Origin: Bacteroidales bacterium
GTDB lineage: Bacteria; Bacteroidota; Bacteroidia; Bacteroidales; UBA3824
NCBI GenBank assembly: GCA_017417315.1
Contig: JAFPZK010000008.1
Span: 1 to 52,084 of the forward strand
Direction of reading: 5' to 3'
DNA: 52,084 nt
Below, in pieces: positions 8,822-18,136 of the stretch. A program made the translations under genes and the position numbers. Position 1 is the stretch's first letter. The number at the start of each line of letters is the position of its first letter. The notes below the pieces were generated by a model. The model was not told the origin of the DNA. It saw only the letters and a program-made list of their open reading frames with translations, and made no database searches.

Positions 8822-9493
8822 ATGAGAATTGACATAATCACCGTTTTGCCGGAATTGTTGGAGAGTCCGCTCTCCCACTCCATCATAAAACGCGCAAAAG
8901 ACAAGGGTCTTGCCGAAATAAATTTCGTAAATCTGCGCGATTTCACCACTGACAAACGCCGGACTGTTGACGATTATCAATACGGAGGCGATGCAGGTAT
9001 GGTTATGATGATAGAACCCGTTGACAAAGCGATTTCGTACCTGAAATCACAACGCGACTACGATGAAATCATTTATACCTCTCCTGACGGTGAACGTTTC
9101 AATCAAAAGATTGCCAATGAGTTATCACTAAAAGGAAACATCATAATCCTATGCGGACATTACAAAGGCATCGACCACAGAATACGCGAACACCTTATCA
9201 CAAGAGAAATTTCGATAGGCGATTACGTGCTGACAGGCGGCGAACTTGCAGCAGCCGTCATCACAGACAGCGTTGTAAGACTTCTGCCCGGCGCAATGTC
9301 TGACAATGAATCAGCACTTTCGGATTCGTTTCAAGACGGACTTTTAGCACCGCCTATTTACACCCGTCCCGCCGATTACAAAGGCTGGAAGGTTCCCGAA
9401 ATTCTACTTTCAGGAAACGATGCCGCTATTGACAAATGGCAATTTGAACAATCATTAGAAAGAACTAAACTTTTAAGACCGGAACTTTTATAA
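8822..9493 (+). CDS. trmD: tRNA (guanine-37-N1) methyltransferase
   Basis: TrmD uses S-adenosylmethionine to make m1G at position 37 of tRNAs, which prevents frameshifting. It is a SPOUT-fold enzyme with a trefoil knot. The N terminus [11 protein letters not shown], the segment [13 protein letters not shown], the knot motifs [12 protein letters not shown] and [14 protein letters not shown], and a C-terminal helical domain are all as expected. The 223 residues are the usual length. The sugar nucleotidyltransferase gene begins 4 bases after the stop, so the two form an operon. Confidence 0.96.
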   Translation: MRIDIITVLPELLESPLSHSIIKRAKDKGLAEINFVNLRDFTTDKRRTVDDYQYGGDAGMVMMIEPVDKAISYLKSQRDYDEIIYTSPDGERFNQKIANELSLKGNIIILCGHYKGIDHRIREHLITREISIGDYVLTGGELAAAVITDSVVRLLPGAMSDNESALSDSFQDGLLAPPIYTRPADYKGWKVPEILLSGNDAAIDKWQFEQSLERTKLLRPELL

Positions 9494-9497
9494 AAAA

Positions 9498-10250
9498 ATG
9501 CAAGCAATGATTTTTGCGGCGGGATTAGGTTCAAGGCTCGCGCCGCTGACAGACTCAAAACCAAAAGCCCTTGTAGAATTTATGGGCAAACCGATGTTAG
9601 AAAACGTGATTGAAAAACTCCTCAAAGCGGGTTTTGACAGAATTATCGTCAACGTTCATCATTTTGCCGACCAAATATGCGATTTTTTGAAAAGCAAAAA
9701 TTTCGGCGCGGAAATTTTGATTTCTGACGAAAGAGATTGTCTGCTCGATACCGGCGGCGGACTTCTCAAAGCACGTCCGCTTTTGGAAAATGCTCCGCAC
9801 ACCTTATTATATAATGTGGACGTTTTTTCGACAATAGACGTAAAAGACTTGTACGATTATCACGTTAAACACGAGGCTTTGGCAACCCTTGCCGTAAAAC
9901 AAAGAGAAAGCGACAGAAAATTTGTTTTTAATAATTTCGATGTTCTCAGCGGTTGGATCAACACAAAAACCGGCGAAGAGGTTGTTGCAAGGTCATACGC
10001 CGAAAATTACGCAGTCAAAATACCGTTTTGCGGAATTTCGGTCGTAAAAAAAGAAATTTTTCCGCTGATAACGGAAACAGGAAAATTTTCGATTAAAGAT
10101 TTGTTTTTGCGTTTGGCAGAAAATAACGAGATTATTTCGTACACAAGCCGCTCAACAATGTTTTGGGCAGACTTAGGAACAGTCGAAAAATTAAACAACG
10201 CCTCAGAAATACTTGCACATAACAGGTATCTGCTGAATATTGAACATTAA
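9498..10250 (+). CDS. Sugar-1-phosphate nucleotidyltransferase (MurU / mannose-1-P guanylyltransferase type)
   Basis: It makes an NDP-sugar from NTP and a sugar-1-phosphate. The signature loop is AAGLGSRLAPLTDSKPKALV at residues 5-24, followed by GKPMLE. LLDTGGGLLKA and the metal-binding YNVDVFS (about residue 110) are also present. At 250 residues it has only the catalytic domain, like MurU and short guanylyltransferases; no trimerisation helix repeat is visible. Which sugar it uses cannot be read from the sequence. Its last 48 bases overlap the end of the opposing universal stress protein gene. Confidence 0.85.
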   Translation: MQAMIFAAGLGSRLAPLTDSKPKALVEFMGKPMLENVIEKLLKAGFDRIIVNVHHFADQICDFLKSKNFGAEILISDERDCLLDTGGGLLKARPLLENAPHTLLYNVDVFSTIDVKDLYDYHVKHEALATLAVKQRESDRKFVFNNFDVLSGWINTKTGEEVVARSYAENYAVKIPFCGISVVKKEIFPLITETGKFSIKDLFLRLAENNEIISYTSRSTMFWADLGTVEKLNNASEILAHNRYLLNIEH

Positions 10251-10970
10251 CTGCTCAAAAACAGTATGCAGTTGAACGGTATCGCTTTGAGCCGGATAAT
10301 TGAAAATCATTTCGATGTCTTGGGCGACGCAATAGTCGGCAAGTTGTCTTGCTAACGGTTGCGTCCCGCTTAAAACCGATAAATTATATTCCAAATCCTC
10401 TACACCCTCTAAAAACATAGAGATAAATTTTTCGGTATTTTCTCTTGCCTCAGGACGGCAGACAAGATGAAGTTCAGCATTTTGAAATGTCCGTACAAGC
10501 GGAATAACGTCCGAAAAATATTCTTCCGAAATTTCCATCGCTTTGAAAAATGGGAACAGCACTTTTTTTACCGGCAAAAATCTACGGCTTTGAAGTACAA
10601 GAATCGGTACTTTAAGTGCGATGACTAATTTTGCCGCAAAACTTCCCGTCAAAGTCTGAAAGCCTGATTTTCCGTGAGTTCCGAGAATGACAAACAGAAA
10701 TTTCGTATTCCTAATTTCGTCCAAAACAATGTCCTCAAAAGTTCCCTGTCGTATAACCAAAGTAGCCCCGATATTGAATTTTTGGTTGTATAGTCTCACA
10801 ATTTCTTCTGTTTTCTCTTTTTGGAGCATATCAAATCCACAAAGAGTTTCCGCATGAAACACCACCGGTTTCAAACCGTAAAAACGGCTGATGTCCAAAC
10901 CGTAAGAAACACTGTCATAACAAGTTTGCGTAAAATCGGTCAAAATCAAAATCTCTTTACTCACGCCCAT
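10203..10970 (-). CDS. Universal stress protein, two tandem UspA domains
   Basis: The 255 residues form two Usp folds. The first (1-125) has ILILTDFT at the start and the ATP-binding signature GTHGKSGFQTLTGS near residues 98-111, so it probably binds ATP. The second (about 133-255, starting VKKVLFPF) lacks a clear GxxG loop and is likely degenerate. Usp proteins act in the cytoplasm during stress or stasis; the exact role varies. It is convergent with the nucleotidyltransferase gene and overlaps it by 48 bases. I see no canonical promoter in the 80 bases upstream. Confidence 0.85.
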   Translation of the reverse strand: MGVSKEILILTDFTQTCYDSVSYGLDISRFYGLKPVVFHAETLCGFDMLQKEKTEEIVRLYNQKFNIGATLVIRQGTFEDIVLDEIRNTKFLFVILGTHGKSGFQTLTGSFAAKLVIALKVPILVLQSRRFLPVKKVLFPFFKAMEISEEYFSDVIPLVRTFQNAELHLVCRPEARENTEKFISMFLEGVEDLEYNLSVLSGTQPLARQLADYCVAQDIEMIFNYPAQSDTVQLHTVFEQLMFNIQQIPVMCKYF

Positions 10971-11050
10971 ATTTTAGAATAATTAGTAAATGTAAATATA
11001 CATTTTCTTATTTTTTCCCAAAAAAAAACTCTATTTTTTTAGTAAAATAC

Positions 11051-13075
11051 TTAAACCCTAAATCCGGTTACCAAAATATCGTCATTTTGATTTTCACCGC
11101 CTTTCCATTCAAGAAACTGTTTTTCAACGACTTCTCTTTGTTTTGTCATATCAAATTTGTAGATTTTCAAGAGCATTTCTTCAAAAAAGTCTATCCTAAA
11201 CTCGTCCCTGTTCTTGTGTCCGAATTGCGAACAATATCCGTCAGAGGCCATATAAATACAATCACCTTCTTGAAGTTGCAGAAACTGAGGTTCATACGGA
11301 ACATCTTTTGAAAACAGGTTTATGGAATTTTTTATTTGCTTCAACTGAAAAATTTGATCTTCGCGAATATAATACATAGGAATATTAGATCCCGAATATT
11401 CAAGCATTTTAGTATTTTTGTTAATGACAATTAACGCTATGTCCATAGAGTCCGCCGAAATGTCGTTGCCGCTCGGATAAATCATATAAAGCAATGATTT
11501 AACCCTGAGTTTGAGTTCCTCCAAAATTTTTGAAGCCGCAATCTCGCCGTCAGAAACAATATCATGCAGAGCATTAATACCGTAAAGGCTCAAAAAAGAA
11601 CCTTTTATATCGTGTCCCGAACAGTCAGCAACCGCCAACATTTCGAACTCCTGATTGTCAAAACACCAATAAAAGTCGCCGCTGACAATATCCAAAGGAT
11701 TATAATAAATGAATTTTTCCTTGAAAAACATTCCGAACTTATCGCTTTCAGGCAACAGCATTTTCTGAATATTATAAGCATACGAAATATTGTCAGAGAG
11801 TTGAAGTTGCTGATACTTCATTGATTGTGCCTGTTTTGCAAGTTCGGCTTCAAGGCGTGAAATATCATCCGAACTTTTCGTATTTTCAGCAGAAAGTCTT
11901 ATATTTTCGGTTTCAGATTTCGAAACCCTATACCTGAAATAAAAAAACAGACCAAGTCCCACACAGATAAAAAGCAAGACCAACAATTTGATTATCAATG
12001 CCTGCGAATCGGATTTTTCGCGATAAAAAGTCGCCGAATCACGAAATTTATTAATATCTCTTTCAGCAGTCATTTTTATATTCTGCTGTTTCTGAGCCAA
12101 CAAATCCCAAAAAACACTATCATTATAAAGCGACTGATTATAATAGTTCAAAGCGGCATCCTTGTAATTGCCGTTAGCATAAAAAACTGCCCCCAAAGTG
12201 TTGTAAGCTACTCTAATACGCAGTTTTGAACCCAAAAGTTTTGCATATTTCAAAGCCTCGTTTCCGTAATAAAGTGCCGAATCGTATTGCTTGTTTTCAA
12301 GATAAACCCCCGAAACCTTAGCCGACATATCCGAAAGCAAATCATAATTTTCATTGGCAGGATAGAGTTTAAAACATTCAAGATAAGTATGTTTTGCTTT
12401 TATAAGTTCTTTTTTGCCTGCATAAACATCGCCGATATATTTTCTAACGGTAATTTGCTGAGTTAAAGGTGCGCGGGATTTTATTCTGATTTCCAAAGAT
12501 TTTCTCAAATAATCCTCCGCCTCAACGTATTTTTTCTGACCGATATAAGAACGTCCTAAATTTATGTACACGTATGCAAGTATCGCTGAATCTGCAAGTT
12601 GACGTCCTATATTTAAAGCCTTAAAAAGATTGTCCTGACAAAGCGGATAATCCTCTTGATACAGAAGCAGGTTTCCGATATTGATATAAGCGTATGCCTC
12701 TTCGTCTCTAAGCGAATGTGTTTGAGCAACTTGAAGACCAAATTGATAATTTTCCAGAGCCTCGGAATAATTTTCGAGATTTCTGTAACAAACGCCCGTA
12801 AAACTATACGCCTTTGCAAGTTCGTTATAATCAGCAAATTGCTTTGCATAAATCCCCGCCTCGGTGCTATATTTTACTGCTACACCGGGACTTGTGTTGC
12901 GCAAAAGCCATGCAATTTGATTACCCAAATACATTTTTTGCGTATCGCTTGTGTTAGGCGACTCCATTTGAGCAATCAGTTCACGAATTTCAGACGAATA
13001 ATTCTGCGCCTGTGCATTAAAAAACACGGTCAAAAAAGCCGTTAATATCAAAAAATATTTCACTTTATCAGACAT
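11051..13075 (-). CDS. TPR sensor with SpoIIE-type PP2C phosphatase (SiaA-like output domain)
   Basis: The 674 residues begin with a signal sequence (ending AQAQ). Six to seven TPR repeats (about 30-330) should lie in the periplasm. A transmembrane helix (LIIKLLVLLFICVGLGLFFY, about 360-380) is followed by a cytoplasmic coiled coil (to about 435) and a SpoIIE/PP2C serine-threonine phosphatase domain. The metal-binding motifs VSGDFYW and ADCSGHDIKGSF are intact, as is the final NQNDDILV. It is thus a membrane receptor with phosphatase output. Such enzymes dephosphorylate STAS or SiaC-type partners. The window also has a SiaB kinase and two SiaC proteins, so a functional link is a reasonable inference. 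It follows engB by 33 bases and probably shares its promoter. Confidence 0.88.
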   Translation of the reverse strand: MSDKVKYFLILTAFLTVFFNAQAQNYSSEIRELIAQMESPNTSDTQKMYLGNQIAWLLRNTSPGVAVKYSTEAGIYAKQFADYNELAKAYSFTGVCYRNLENYSEALENYQFGLQVAQTHSLRDEEAYAYINIGNLLLYQEDYPLCQDNLFKALNIGRQLADSAILAYVYINLGRSYIGQKKYVEAEDYLRKSLEIRIKSRAPLTQQITVRKYIGDVYAGKKELIKAKHTYLECFKLYPANENYDLLSDMSAKVSGVYLENKQYDSALYYGNEALKYAKLLGSKLRIRVAYNTLGAVFYANGNYKDAALNYYNQSLYNDSVFWDLLAQKQQNIKMTAERDINKFRDSATFYREKSDSQALIIKLLVLLFICVGLGLFFYFRYRVSKSETENIRLSAENTKSSDDISRLEAELAKQAQSMKYQQLQLSDNISYAYNIQKMLLPESDKFGMFFKEKFIYYNPLDIVSGDFYWCFDNQEFEMLAVADCSGHDIKGSFLSLYGINALHDIVSDGEIAASKILEELKLRVKSLLYMIYPSGNDISADSMDIALIVINKNTKMLEYSGSNIPMYYIREDQIFQLKQIKNSINLFSKDVPYEPQFLQLQEGDCIYMASDGYCSQFGHKNRDEFRIDFFEEMLLKIYKFDMTKQREVVEKQFLEWKGGENQNDDILVTGFRV

Positions 13076-13108
13076 TTTTATAAAAAAACTTAATGCAAAT
13101 ACTTTGCC

Positions 13109-13711
13109 TTAATTTTTCCAAAGTTTGTTAACCTCTTCGATGTAGTCAAGAATTTCCTGACCACCGGATTTTTTCAGTGCCGAAGATACAAAATATTTCG
13201 GAAGTTCAGCCCAAGTTTTTCTCATTTCTTTAAAATAATTTTCGATATTTTTTTTCGCCGCTCCCATGCTGATTTTGTCAGCCTTCGTAAACACCATCAC
13301 AAAAGGCAAACCGTTTTCAGCCATAAATTCCATAAACTCAACGTCCTTTTTCTGAGGCTCGTGCCTGATGTCAATTAAAACAAAAGTACACATTAAGTTT
13401 TCGCGAGAAAGGAAATATTTTGTGGTAAACTTTTTCCAACTCTCCACAACTTTGAGATTAGGTTTTGCAAAACCGTAGCCCGGAAGGTCAACGATATACC
13501 ACTCGTTATTAACAATAAAGTGATTGATTAACTGCGTTTTACCGGGTGTTGACGATGTTTTGGCAAGGTCTTTTTTCCCTGTCAACATATTTATAAGCGA
13601 TGACTTCCCGACGTTGCTCCTTCCTATGAAAGCGTATTCGGGTAAAGTCTGCGGCGGACATTTTTTTACGTCCGTATTGCTGATAACAAATTCTGCGGAT
13701 ATGATTTTCAT
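13109..13711 (-). CDS. engB: Ribosome biogenesis GTPase EngB (YsxC/YihA)
   Basis: EngB is a small TRAFAC GTPase needed for 50S subunit assembly. The P-loop GRSNVGKS is at residues 30-37. The later motifs are all visible: STPGKTQ with switch I Thr, DLPGYGFA (G3), TKADKIS (G4) and VSSALKK (G5). The 200 residues are the standard length. A perfect promoter lies upstream at 13736-13766, and the SpoIIE gene follows at 33 bases. Confidence 0.96.
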   Translation of the reverse strand: MKIISAEFVISNTDVKKCPPQTLPEYAFIGRSNVGKSSLINMLTGKKDLAKTSSTPGKTQLINHFIVNNEWYIVDLPGYGFAKPNLKVVESWKKFTTKYFLSRENLMCTFVLIDIRHEPQKKDVEFMEFMAENGLPFVMVFTKADKISMGAAKKNIENYFKEMRKTWAELPKYFVSSALKKSGGQEILDYIEEVNKLWKN

Positions 13712-13735
13712 AATTTTCTAACATTGCTGAATACG

Positions 13736-13766
13736 CAAATATACGATATTTTTATTTTTCGGCAAA
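13736..13766 (-). promoter_or_regulatory. Promoter of the engB / SpoIIE-phosphatase operon
   Basis: On the minus strand: TTTG (13763-13766), a 19-base spacer, then TATATTTG (13736-13743), 24 bases before the engB start codon. Confidence 0.75.
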
Positions 13767-13773
13767 ATTAATT

Positions 13774-14574
13774 TTATTGTTTTGATACGAATTGTCTGAA
13801 AAACCTTAATTGCTCTGGCAACAACAAATTCCAATACTCTTTGTTATGTTTTCCGGGCGACTCCATATAAAAAATTTTAATCCCTTCCGCACTGCATTTT
13901 TGAGCGAACTTTCTGTTAACACCGATTAAAAAATCCTGAGAGCCGCAGTTTATAATCAAAGGTTTATTTGCCGCTTTAAACTTTTCGATATTATTCATCG
14001 CTGAAAAATTGTCCCAATTTTCGTTTGTTTTACTTTTTATGCCGAGAACTTTTGTAAGGCTGTTAGTAACCGATGACGAGCGCAAATCCACCACACCGCT
14101 TATGCTGCCCGCCGCACGGAATTTTTCGGGGTGAAGCGAAAACAAATGAAGCGCACCGTGTCCGCCCATACTCAACCCCGTTAAGAAAACCGCCGCAGTG
14201 TCAACCGGCAACGTCTTAAAAACTTCCGGCAAAAAATCTTCAAAGAAAAAGTCAGCATATCTGAGTCCGGGTCTGACGGGAGAATTTATGTACCACGATT
14301 CTTTGAAACCGTCAGGACAAATTAAAATCATCTTAAACTCGTCAGAGAGTTTTTGTAAATTACATATTTTTCCCCACTGACGGAAACTGCCGTCATAACC
14401 GTGAAGCAAAATTACTGCGGGAAACTTTTTCAAACTATCACTTGCCGAAGGTAAATAATAGTTTACCGTATCAAATTGCGGAATGTAATTCTGCGTTTTG
14501 ATGACAAACTGCCGCTGCGAAAATCCCGACAACGACAACAAAAACATTATTATAAAAGGTGTAAAAAATTTCAT
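13774..14574 (-). CDS. Exported alpha/beta-hydrolase of the esterase D / feruloyl esterase type
   Basis: The 266 residues begin with a signal peptide ending at GFSQ (residue 20). The fold signature VILLHGYDGSFRQWG is the oxyanion region. The nucleophile is Ser135 in GLSMGGHGAL. Candidate Asp in CGSQDFLI (about 217) and His in SPGKHNKEYW (about 244) complete a triad. The family cleaves short esters such as acyl, feruloyl or S-formylglutathione groups; the substrate cannot be told. Its ATG overlaps the stop of the upstream glycosyltransferase by 4 bases, so the two are translationally coupled. Confidence 0.85.
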   Translation of the reverse strand: MKFFTPFIIMFLLSLSGFSQRQFVIKTQNYIPQFDTVNYYLPSASDSLKKFPAVILLHGYDGSFRQWGKICNLQKLSDEFKMILICPDGFKESWYINSPVRPGLRYADFFFEDFLPEVFKTLPVDTAAVFLTGLSMGGHGALHLFSLHPEKFRAAGSISGVVDLRSSSVTNSLTKVLGIKSKTNENWDNFSAMNNIEKFKAANKPLIINCGSQDFLIGVNRKFAQKCSAEGIKIFYMESPGKHNKEYWNLLLPEQLRFFRQFVSKQ

Positions 14575-16634
14575 TTTAAATGTCGGTTAATTTCTTTTTC
14601 CAAAATATTGACACTCTCTAAGTTATAGTTCAACTTACGCGCCTCGATAAGCGGTTGCAAAGCCTCCTGAAACTTTTCTGTCTCATACAACAAAACCGCC
14701 TTATTATAAAAGACTTCCGGGTCTTCTGAATTAAGTTTCAAGGCTTCATCAATTTTTTTCAAAGCATTTGTTTTGTCGCCCTTATTATTATATGCAAATG
14801 CTTGATAATAAGGGAATTGATATTGATTAGGATTAAATCTCAAAGCCTCATTCATACTGCTTATAACCTTATCGTTGTCGCCGGCATTGAGATACAAAAT
14901 GCCCAACTGTATCCAAGCGTTAATATTTTCGGGGTTAACAATAACGCTGCAAAAAAGATTGTCAACATCGACTTTTTTGAAATCCGTAAACTCAAACAAA
15001 TAAGCCGGTTCTTTGTCGCCGAACTGTTTAATGAGTTTCAACGAATACGGATATTTATGTGTCAAGTTTCTCAGAGAATATCGTATCGTTGTGATTGTCT
15101 TACCGTTAAGTTCGTAAGGATTAAGCCTTAAATTAGCCATAATCACGTGTGTGGCTTTAACGGTGTCAAGCAAATAATGCTGCATAGAATCGGCATTGGA
15201 AGAATAAAGTTTGTAAATTCCGTAAAATTTCACACGCTTTGTACCCTCAGATGCCATCCACGACATCTGCGATTTACGACAGGCAACAACCGAACCTTCC
15301 GGAAGATTTTCGCCTGCCCACTTGCTGGCTTTCATGTAGTTAGCCCAGTCATCGGTATAAGTGGAATAAGTGCCGACGGCAAAATTGTCCGACAAATCAA
15401 AATTGCCTCTGACTAAGGTTTGTTTCATAATCGCACAAAAGACAATTAAGGCAAACAGTTTGGAAACAAGAGAGTTTTTCCACTTCAAGCCCTCGTTCAA
15501 ACTATACACCAGAAGTCCAGCAATCATAGGGAAATAAATCATGATTAAACGTTCTTGATCCCAAAGTTTCTGAACCATTACAAACGTAACCCCGACCATA
15601 ACAATAACGTAACCGAAAACCGTAAACAGTTTTTTGTTCTTTTTATAAATGTAAAAACCGCAAAGCAGAAAAACGGCAATTATGAGAATCGTCAAATAAA
15701 CGCTGTATTGTCGTGAATCATAATCTTTAAAGCCGAACAATTTCATCAAATGTTTTGACAAATAAAGTGTGCAGTTGTCCCAAAACCTCTGAACAAAACC
15801 GCCGAGAGTTTCGTATCCGTATTGCGGTTTATAAGGGTTAACAAGAAAGTTAGCGTCGAGTTGCTCCATAAAACTTACCGAAGCAGTGTGCCAAACCGTC
15901 TTTCTATAAAGCGTAACTAACAGGTGAAAAACCGTCGTTGCGCCCAAGAAAACGAAAGCGGGCTTTTTCTTTTTGTCAATTAAAAGGAGTACGAAAATTG
16001 CGGGGACAATAGCCACGGCTACACTTCTTGTCTGAAAAGTCAAGTAGGCTAAAACAGCCAATGCTGAATAAGCGATAAATATTTTTTTGCTGTCGGATTG
16101 TTGCCAAAGCGGTTCTTTTTCGTTAAAATCGAAGTAAAGATACAGCAGCAAAGATTGCATAAACATAAACATCGGTTCAGAATAAGTTGTTGAAGCATAA
16201 AGCAACAACATTAGACTGAAAGCCGAGAACAAACTCATCACGAAAGCGGCGAAATAATTGGCAGTTTTAGCGAAAAGTTTGTAAGTAAAAAATACCGAAA
16301 ATGTATAAAAAAGCACCGAAATCATTTTAAAAAGAATGATTTTGAAGCCGAAAATCATATAAAAAAATGACAAAAAAATCGGATAAAAAGGTCCGTGCCA
16401 GTCGGGGAAAGCCTGACCGTGAGCAAATTTATACGCACTTTCGAGATACGTACTATCATCACCGCCGACCGAAACATCGGGATTAAAAAGTAACATTGAC
16501 ATCAAAAATGCCAACCCCGTAACACCATAAAGGAGTTTTTTAAAGTGTTTTTCACAAAAGTTTTCTGCGAAACCGTTAGATTTAGGCACGCTTTTTTCAG
16601 CATTTTTATTCTGCGATTTTGAATTATATTTCAT
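14571..16634 (-). CDS. Polytopic membrane glycosyltransferase (GT39/PMT-like) with C-terminal TPR repeats
   Basis: The 687 residues have a cytoplasmic N terminus, about ten transmembrane helices (50-440), and a soluble part. The first loop carries the acidic pair in GGDDSTYLESA, followed by HGPFYPIF, as in undecaprenyl-phosphate-sugar-dependent GT39/GT83 transferases. Three TPRs close the protein (about 565-680: NAWIQLGILYLNAGD, YYQAFAYNNKGD, VFYNKAVLLYE). It probably moves a sugar from a lipid carrier onto an acceptor on the outer side of the inner membrane. The acceptor is unknown. It shares an operon with the esterase. Confidence 0.75.
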   Translation of the reverse strand: MKYNSKSQNKNAEKSVPKSNGFAENFCEKHFKKLLYGVTGLAFLMSMLLFNPDVSVGGDDSTYLESAYKFAHGQAFPDWHGPFYPIFLSFFYMIFGFKIILFKMISVLFYTFSVFFTYKLFAKTANYFAAFVMSLFSAFSLMLLLYASTTYSEPMFMFMQSLLLYLYFDFNEKEPLWQQSDSKKIFIAYSALAVLAYLTFQTRSVAVAIVPAIFVLLLIDKKKKPAFVFLGATTVFHLLVTLYRKTVWHTASVSFMEQLDANFLVNPYKPQYGYETLGGFVQRFWDNCTLYLSKHLMKLFGFKDYDSRQYSVYLTILIIAVFLLCGFYIYKKNKKLFTVFGYVIVMVGVTFVMVQKLWDQERLIMIYFPMIAGLLVYSLNEGLKWKNSLVSKLFALIVFCAIMKQTLVRGNFDLSDNFAVGTYSTYTDDWANYMKASKWAGENLPEGSVVACRKSQMSWMASEGTKRVKFYGIYKLYSSNADSMQHYLLDTVKATHVIMANLRLNPYELNGKTITTIRYSLRNLTHKYPYSLKLIKQFGDKEPAYLFEFTDFKKVDVDNLFCSVIVNPENINAWIQLGILYLNAGDNDKVISSMNEALRFNPNQYQFPYYQAFAYNNKGDKTNALKKIDEALKLNSEDPEVFYNKAVLLYETEKFQEALQPLIEARKLNYNLESVNILEKEINRHLK

Positions 16635-16668
16635 TTTTATAGAACTTCAATTTGTATTACTTAAAATG

Positions 16669-16700
16669 CAAAGTTACAATTATTTTTAAGATTAAGCAAA
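16669..16700 (-). promoter_or_regulatory. Promoter of the glycosyltransferase / esterase operon
   Basis: On the minus strand: TTTG (16697-16700), a 20-base spacer, then TAACTTTG (16669-16676), 35 bases before the start codon at 16634. Confidence 0.75.
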
Positions 16701-16810
16701 AGTTTTTTTCATAATTTGACAAGTTTTCATAACTTTTTACATGTATAACAAAGCAATTAAAAAGTTAAACAAAAGTAAGATTTTGTATACACAAATTAAT
16801 TATCCGAAAA

Positions 16811-16827
16811 ACTGACATTTTGTCAGT
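16811..16827. repeat. 17-base palindrome, left copy
   Basis: ACTGACATTTTGTCAGT has 7-base perfect arms (ACTGACA / TGTCAGT) around TTT. The exact reverse complement occurs at 19394-19410. The left copy lies about 110 bases upstream of the glycosyltransferase promoter. Confidence 0.75.
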
Positions 16828-17237
16828 GTATTAATATTAATTTAACATTAAGTTAATATTCTAAGGTGGTATAAACGCACTTGTACAGAATTTTTAATAA
16901 CGTCGCGAGAATTAAACAAAAACTTTATCTCTTTATCCAAATTAATAAAGTTTTTTTTCATGGAGTTATCGCAAACTATATCTAACAAGTTGATTATTAA
17001 ATAGTTATATAAGTATATCGTATCCAATACCTTACGCATAACCGTCAGATTATCAATATGATATTTAATAAAACCTACCTCAGAAGGTTCTGTATGCGGG
17101 TTATTGATTCACTATGTAACACATGATACATACAACTTTTGTGAAAATTATAAATCTACGGAATAAGTACAATGATGTGACTTGACAATAAGATTACAAA
17201 AATATAAACCTGAGAACGACAATAAGCAATACCCTGA

Positions 17238-17259
17238 TTTACAAAATGTTTCACGTAAA
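17238..17259. promoter_or_regulatory. Long palindrome, degenerate copy A
   Basis: TTTACAAA, six bases ATGTTT, then CACGTAAA. The left arm is perfect, while the right arm matches TTTGTAAA at only five of eight positions. It overlaps the parS-like sequence. Confidence 0.35.
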
Positions 17260-17400
17260 AACAAATGTAACACCACTCGATTTCCGTTTGGAACTCCAAA
17301 AGATTTTTTATACGTTCACAGTTTTAAACAAAAATAATTTCATAAATAAAGTTTACTTTTTACACAAATATTTTTTTCGACCGACGGCAATATTTTTCAG

Positions 17401-17426
17401 AATTTACAAATGTAACTTTGTAAATT
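17401..17426. promoter_or_regulatory. Long palindrome, copy B
   Basis: Perfect 10-base arms AATTTACAAA and TTTGTAAATT are separated by TGTAAC. The core TTACAAATGTAA is itself a palindrome. Its centre is 31 bases from that of copy C, about three helical turns. Confidence 0.75.
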
Positions 17427-17432
17427 TTTCTT

Positions 17433-17456
17433 GTTTACAAAATTACATTTGTAAAC
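17433..17456. promoter_or_regulatory. Long palindrome, copy C
   Basis: Perfect 9-base arms GTTTACAAA and TTTGTAAAC are separated by ATTACA. It differs from the central 24 bases of copy E at one position only. Confidence 0.8.
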
Positions 17457-18103
17457 AATGTATTTTACCGATTTTTGTATAGTTTTTAGCAGAGAAATCA
17501 GGATAAAAAATGTTGTATTAATAAATAAGTATTACTAATCAAAAATATATTATACTTTACAACGAAATCGAGGGTAAAAACAAGGTTAAAAAAGGTTATG
17601 TAGTTATAACTATCTCATTCCCAATATTTTACATTATTTACTTAAAGCATTAATTAAAAAAATATATGAATAAGTGTTAAGAGAATATTAAACTCACTGA
17701 CAAAAATACCTGTAAAGGCTTGTAACATATTAGAACCCAGTTTGTTACAAAAAAACATTTGAACGCTCGATTGATAAAAACAGCATTTTTTTAGGATTTC
17801 CTGTCAATTTTGTATGACAAATACTATACCAAGCGACTAAACATCAAATTTTCTTTAATTTATATCATTCGGAGCAGAAAATCCACGGCAACTATACAAA
17901 AGAAAACGTAAACTTTAATTAAAAATGTAATTTTCTATAAATCGTTGAATATCAAATATTTAAAGAAAATACGCCGAGGCTTAGTTCCAACTGTACAAAT
18001 AGTTAGTAAACAGAGTAAAAAGTAACCATTTGGCAAAGATTTTGTAAATAGTCGGTATTTTTCTGTAAATTATGACAATTTCACAACAATAAACATTAAA
18101 AAG

Positions 18104-18125
18104 TTCACAAAGTTACATTTGTAAT
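18104..18125. promoter_or_regulatory. Long palindrome, copy D
   Basis: TTCACAAA, spacer GTTACA, then TTTGTAAT. The arms are imperfect, but the inner 12-mer TTACATTTGTAA is identical to that of copies C and E. Its centre is 37 bases from that of copy E. Confidence 0.7.
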
Positions 18126-18136
18126 CATACAAAAGT

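Noticed and set aside
16848..17039. 63-codon minus-strand frame
   Set aside because: Low-complexity, no ribosome-binding site or promoter, AT-rich chance frame.
17246..17482. 78-codon plus-strand frame in the gene-free region
   Set aside because: Phe/Asn/Lys/Tyr-rich translation of AT-rich DNA with no domain, and it runs through the palindromes and the parS-like site.
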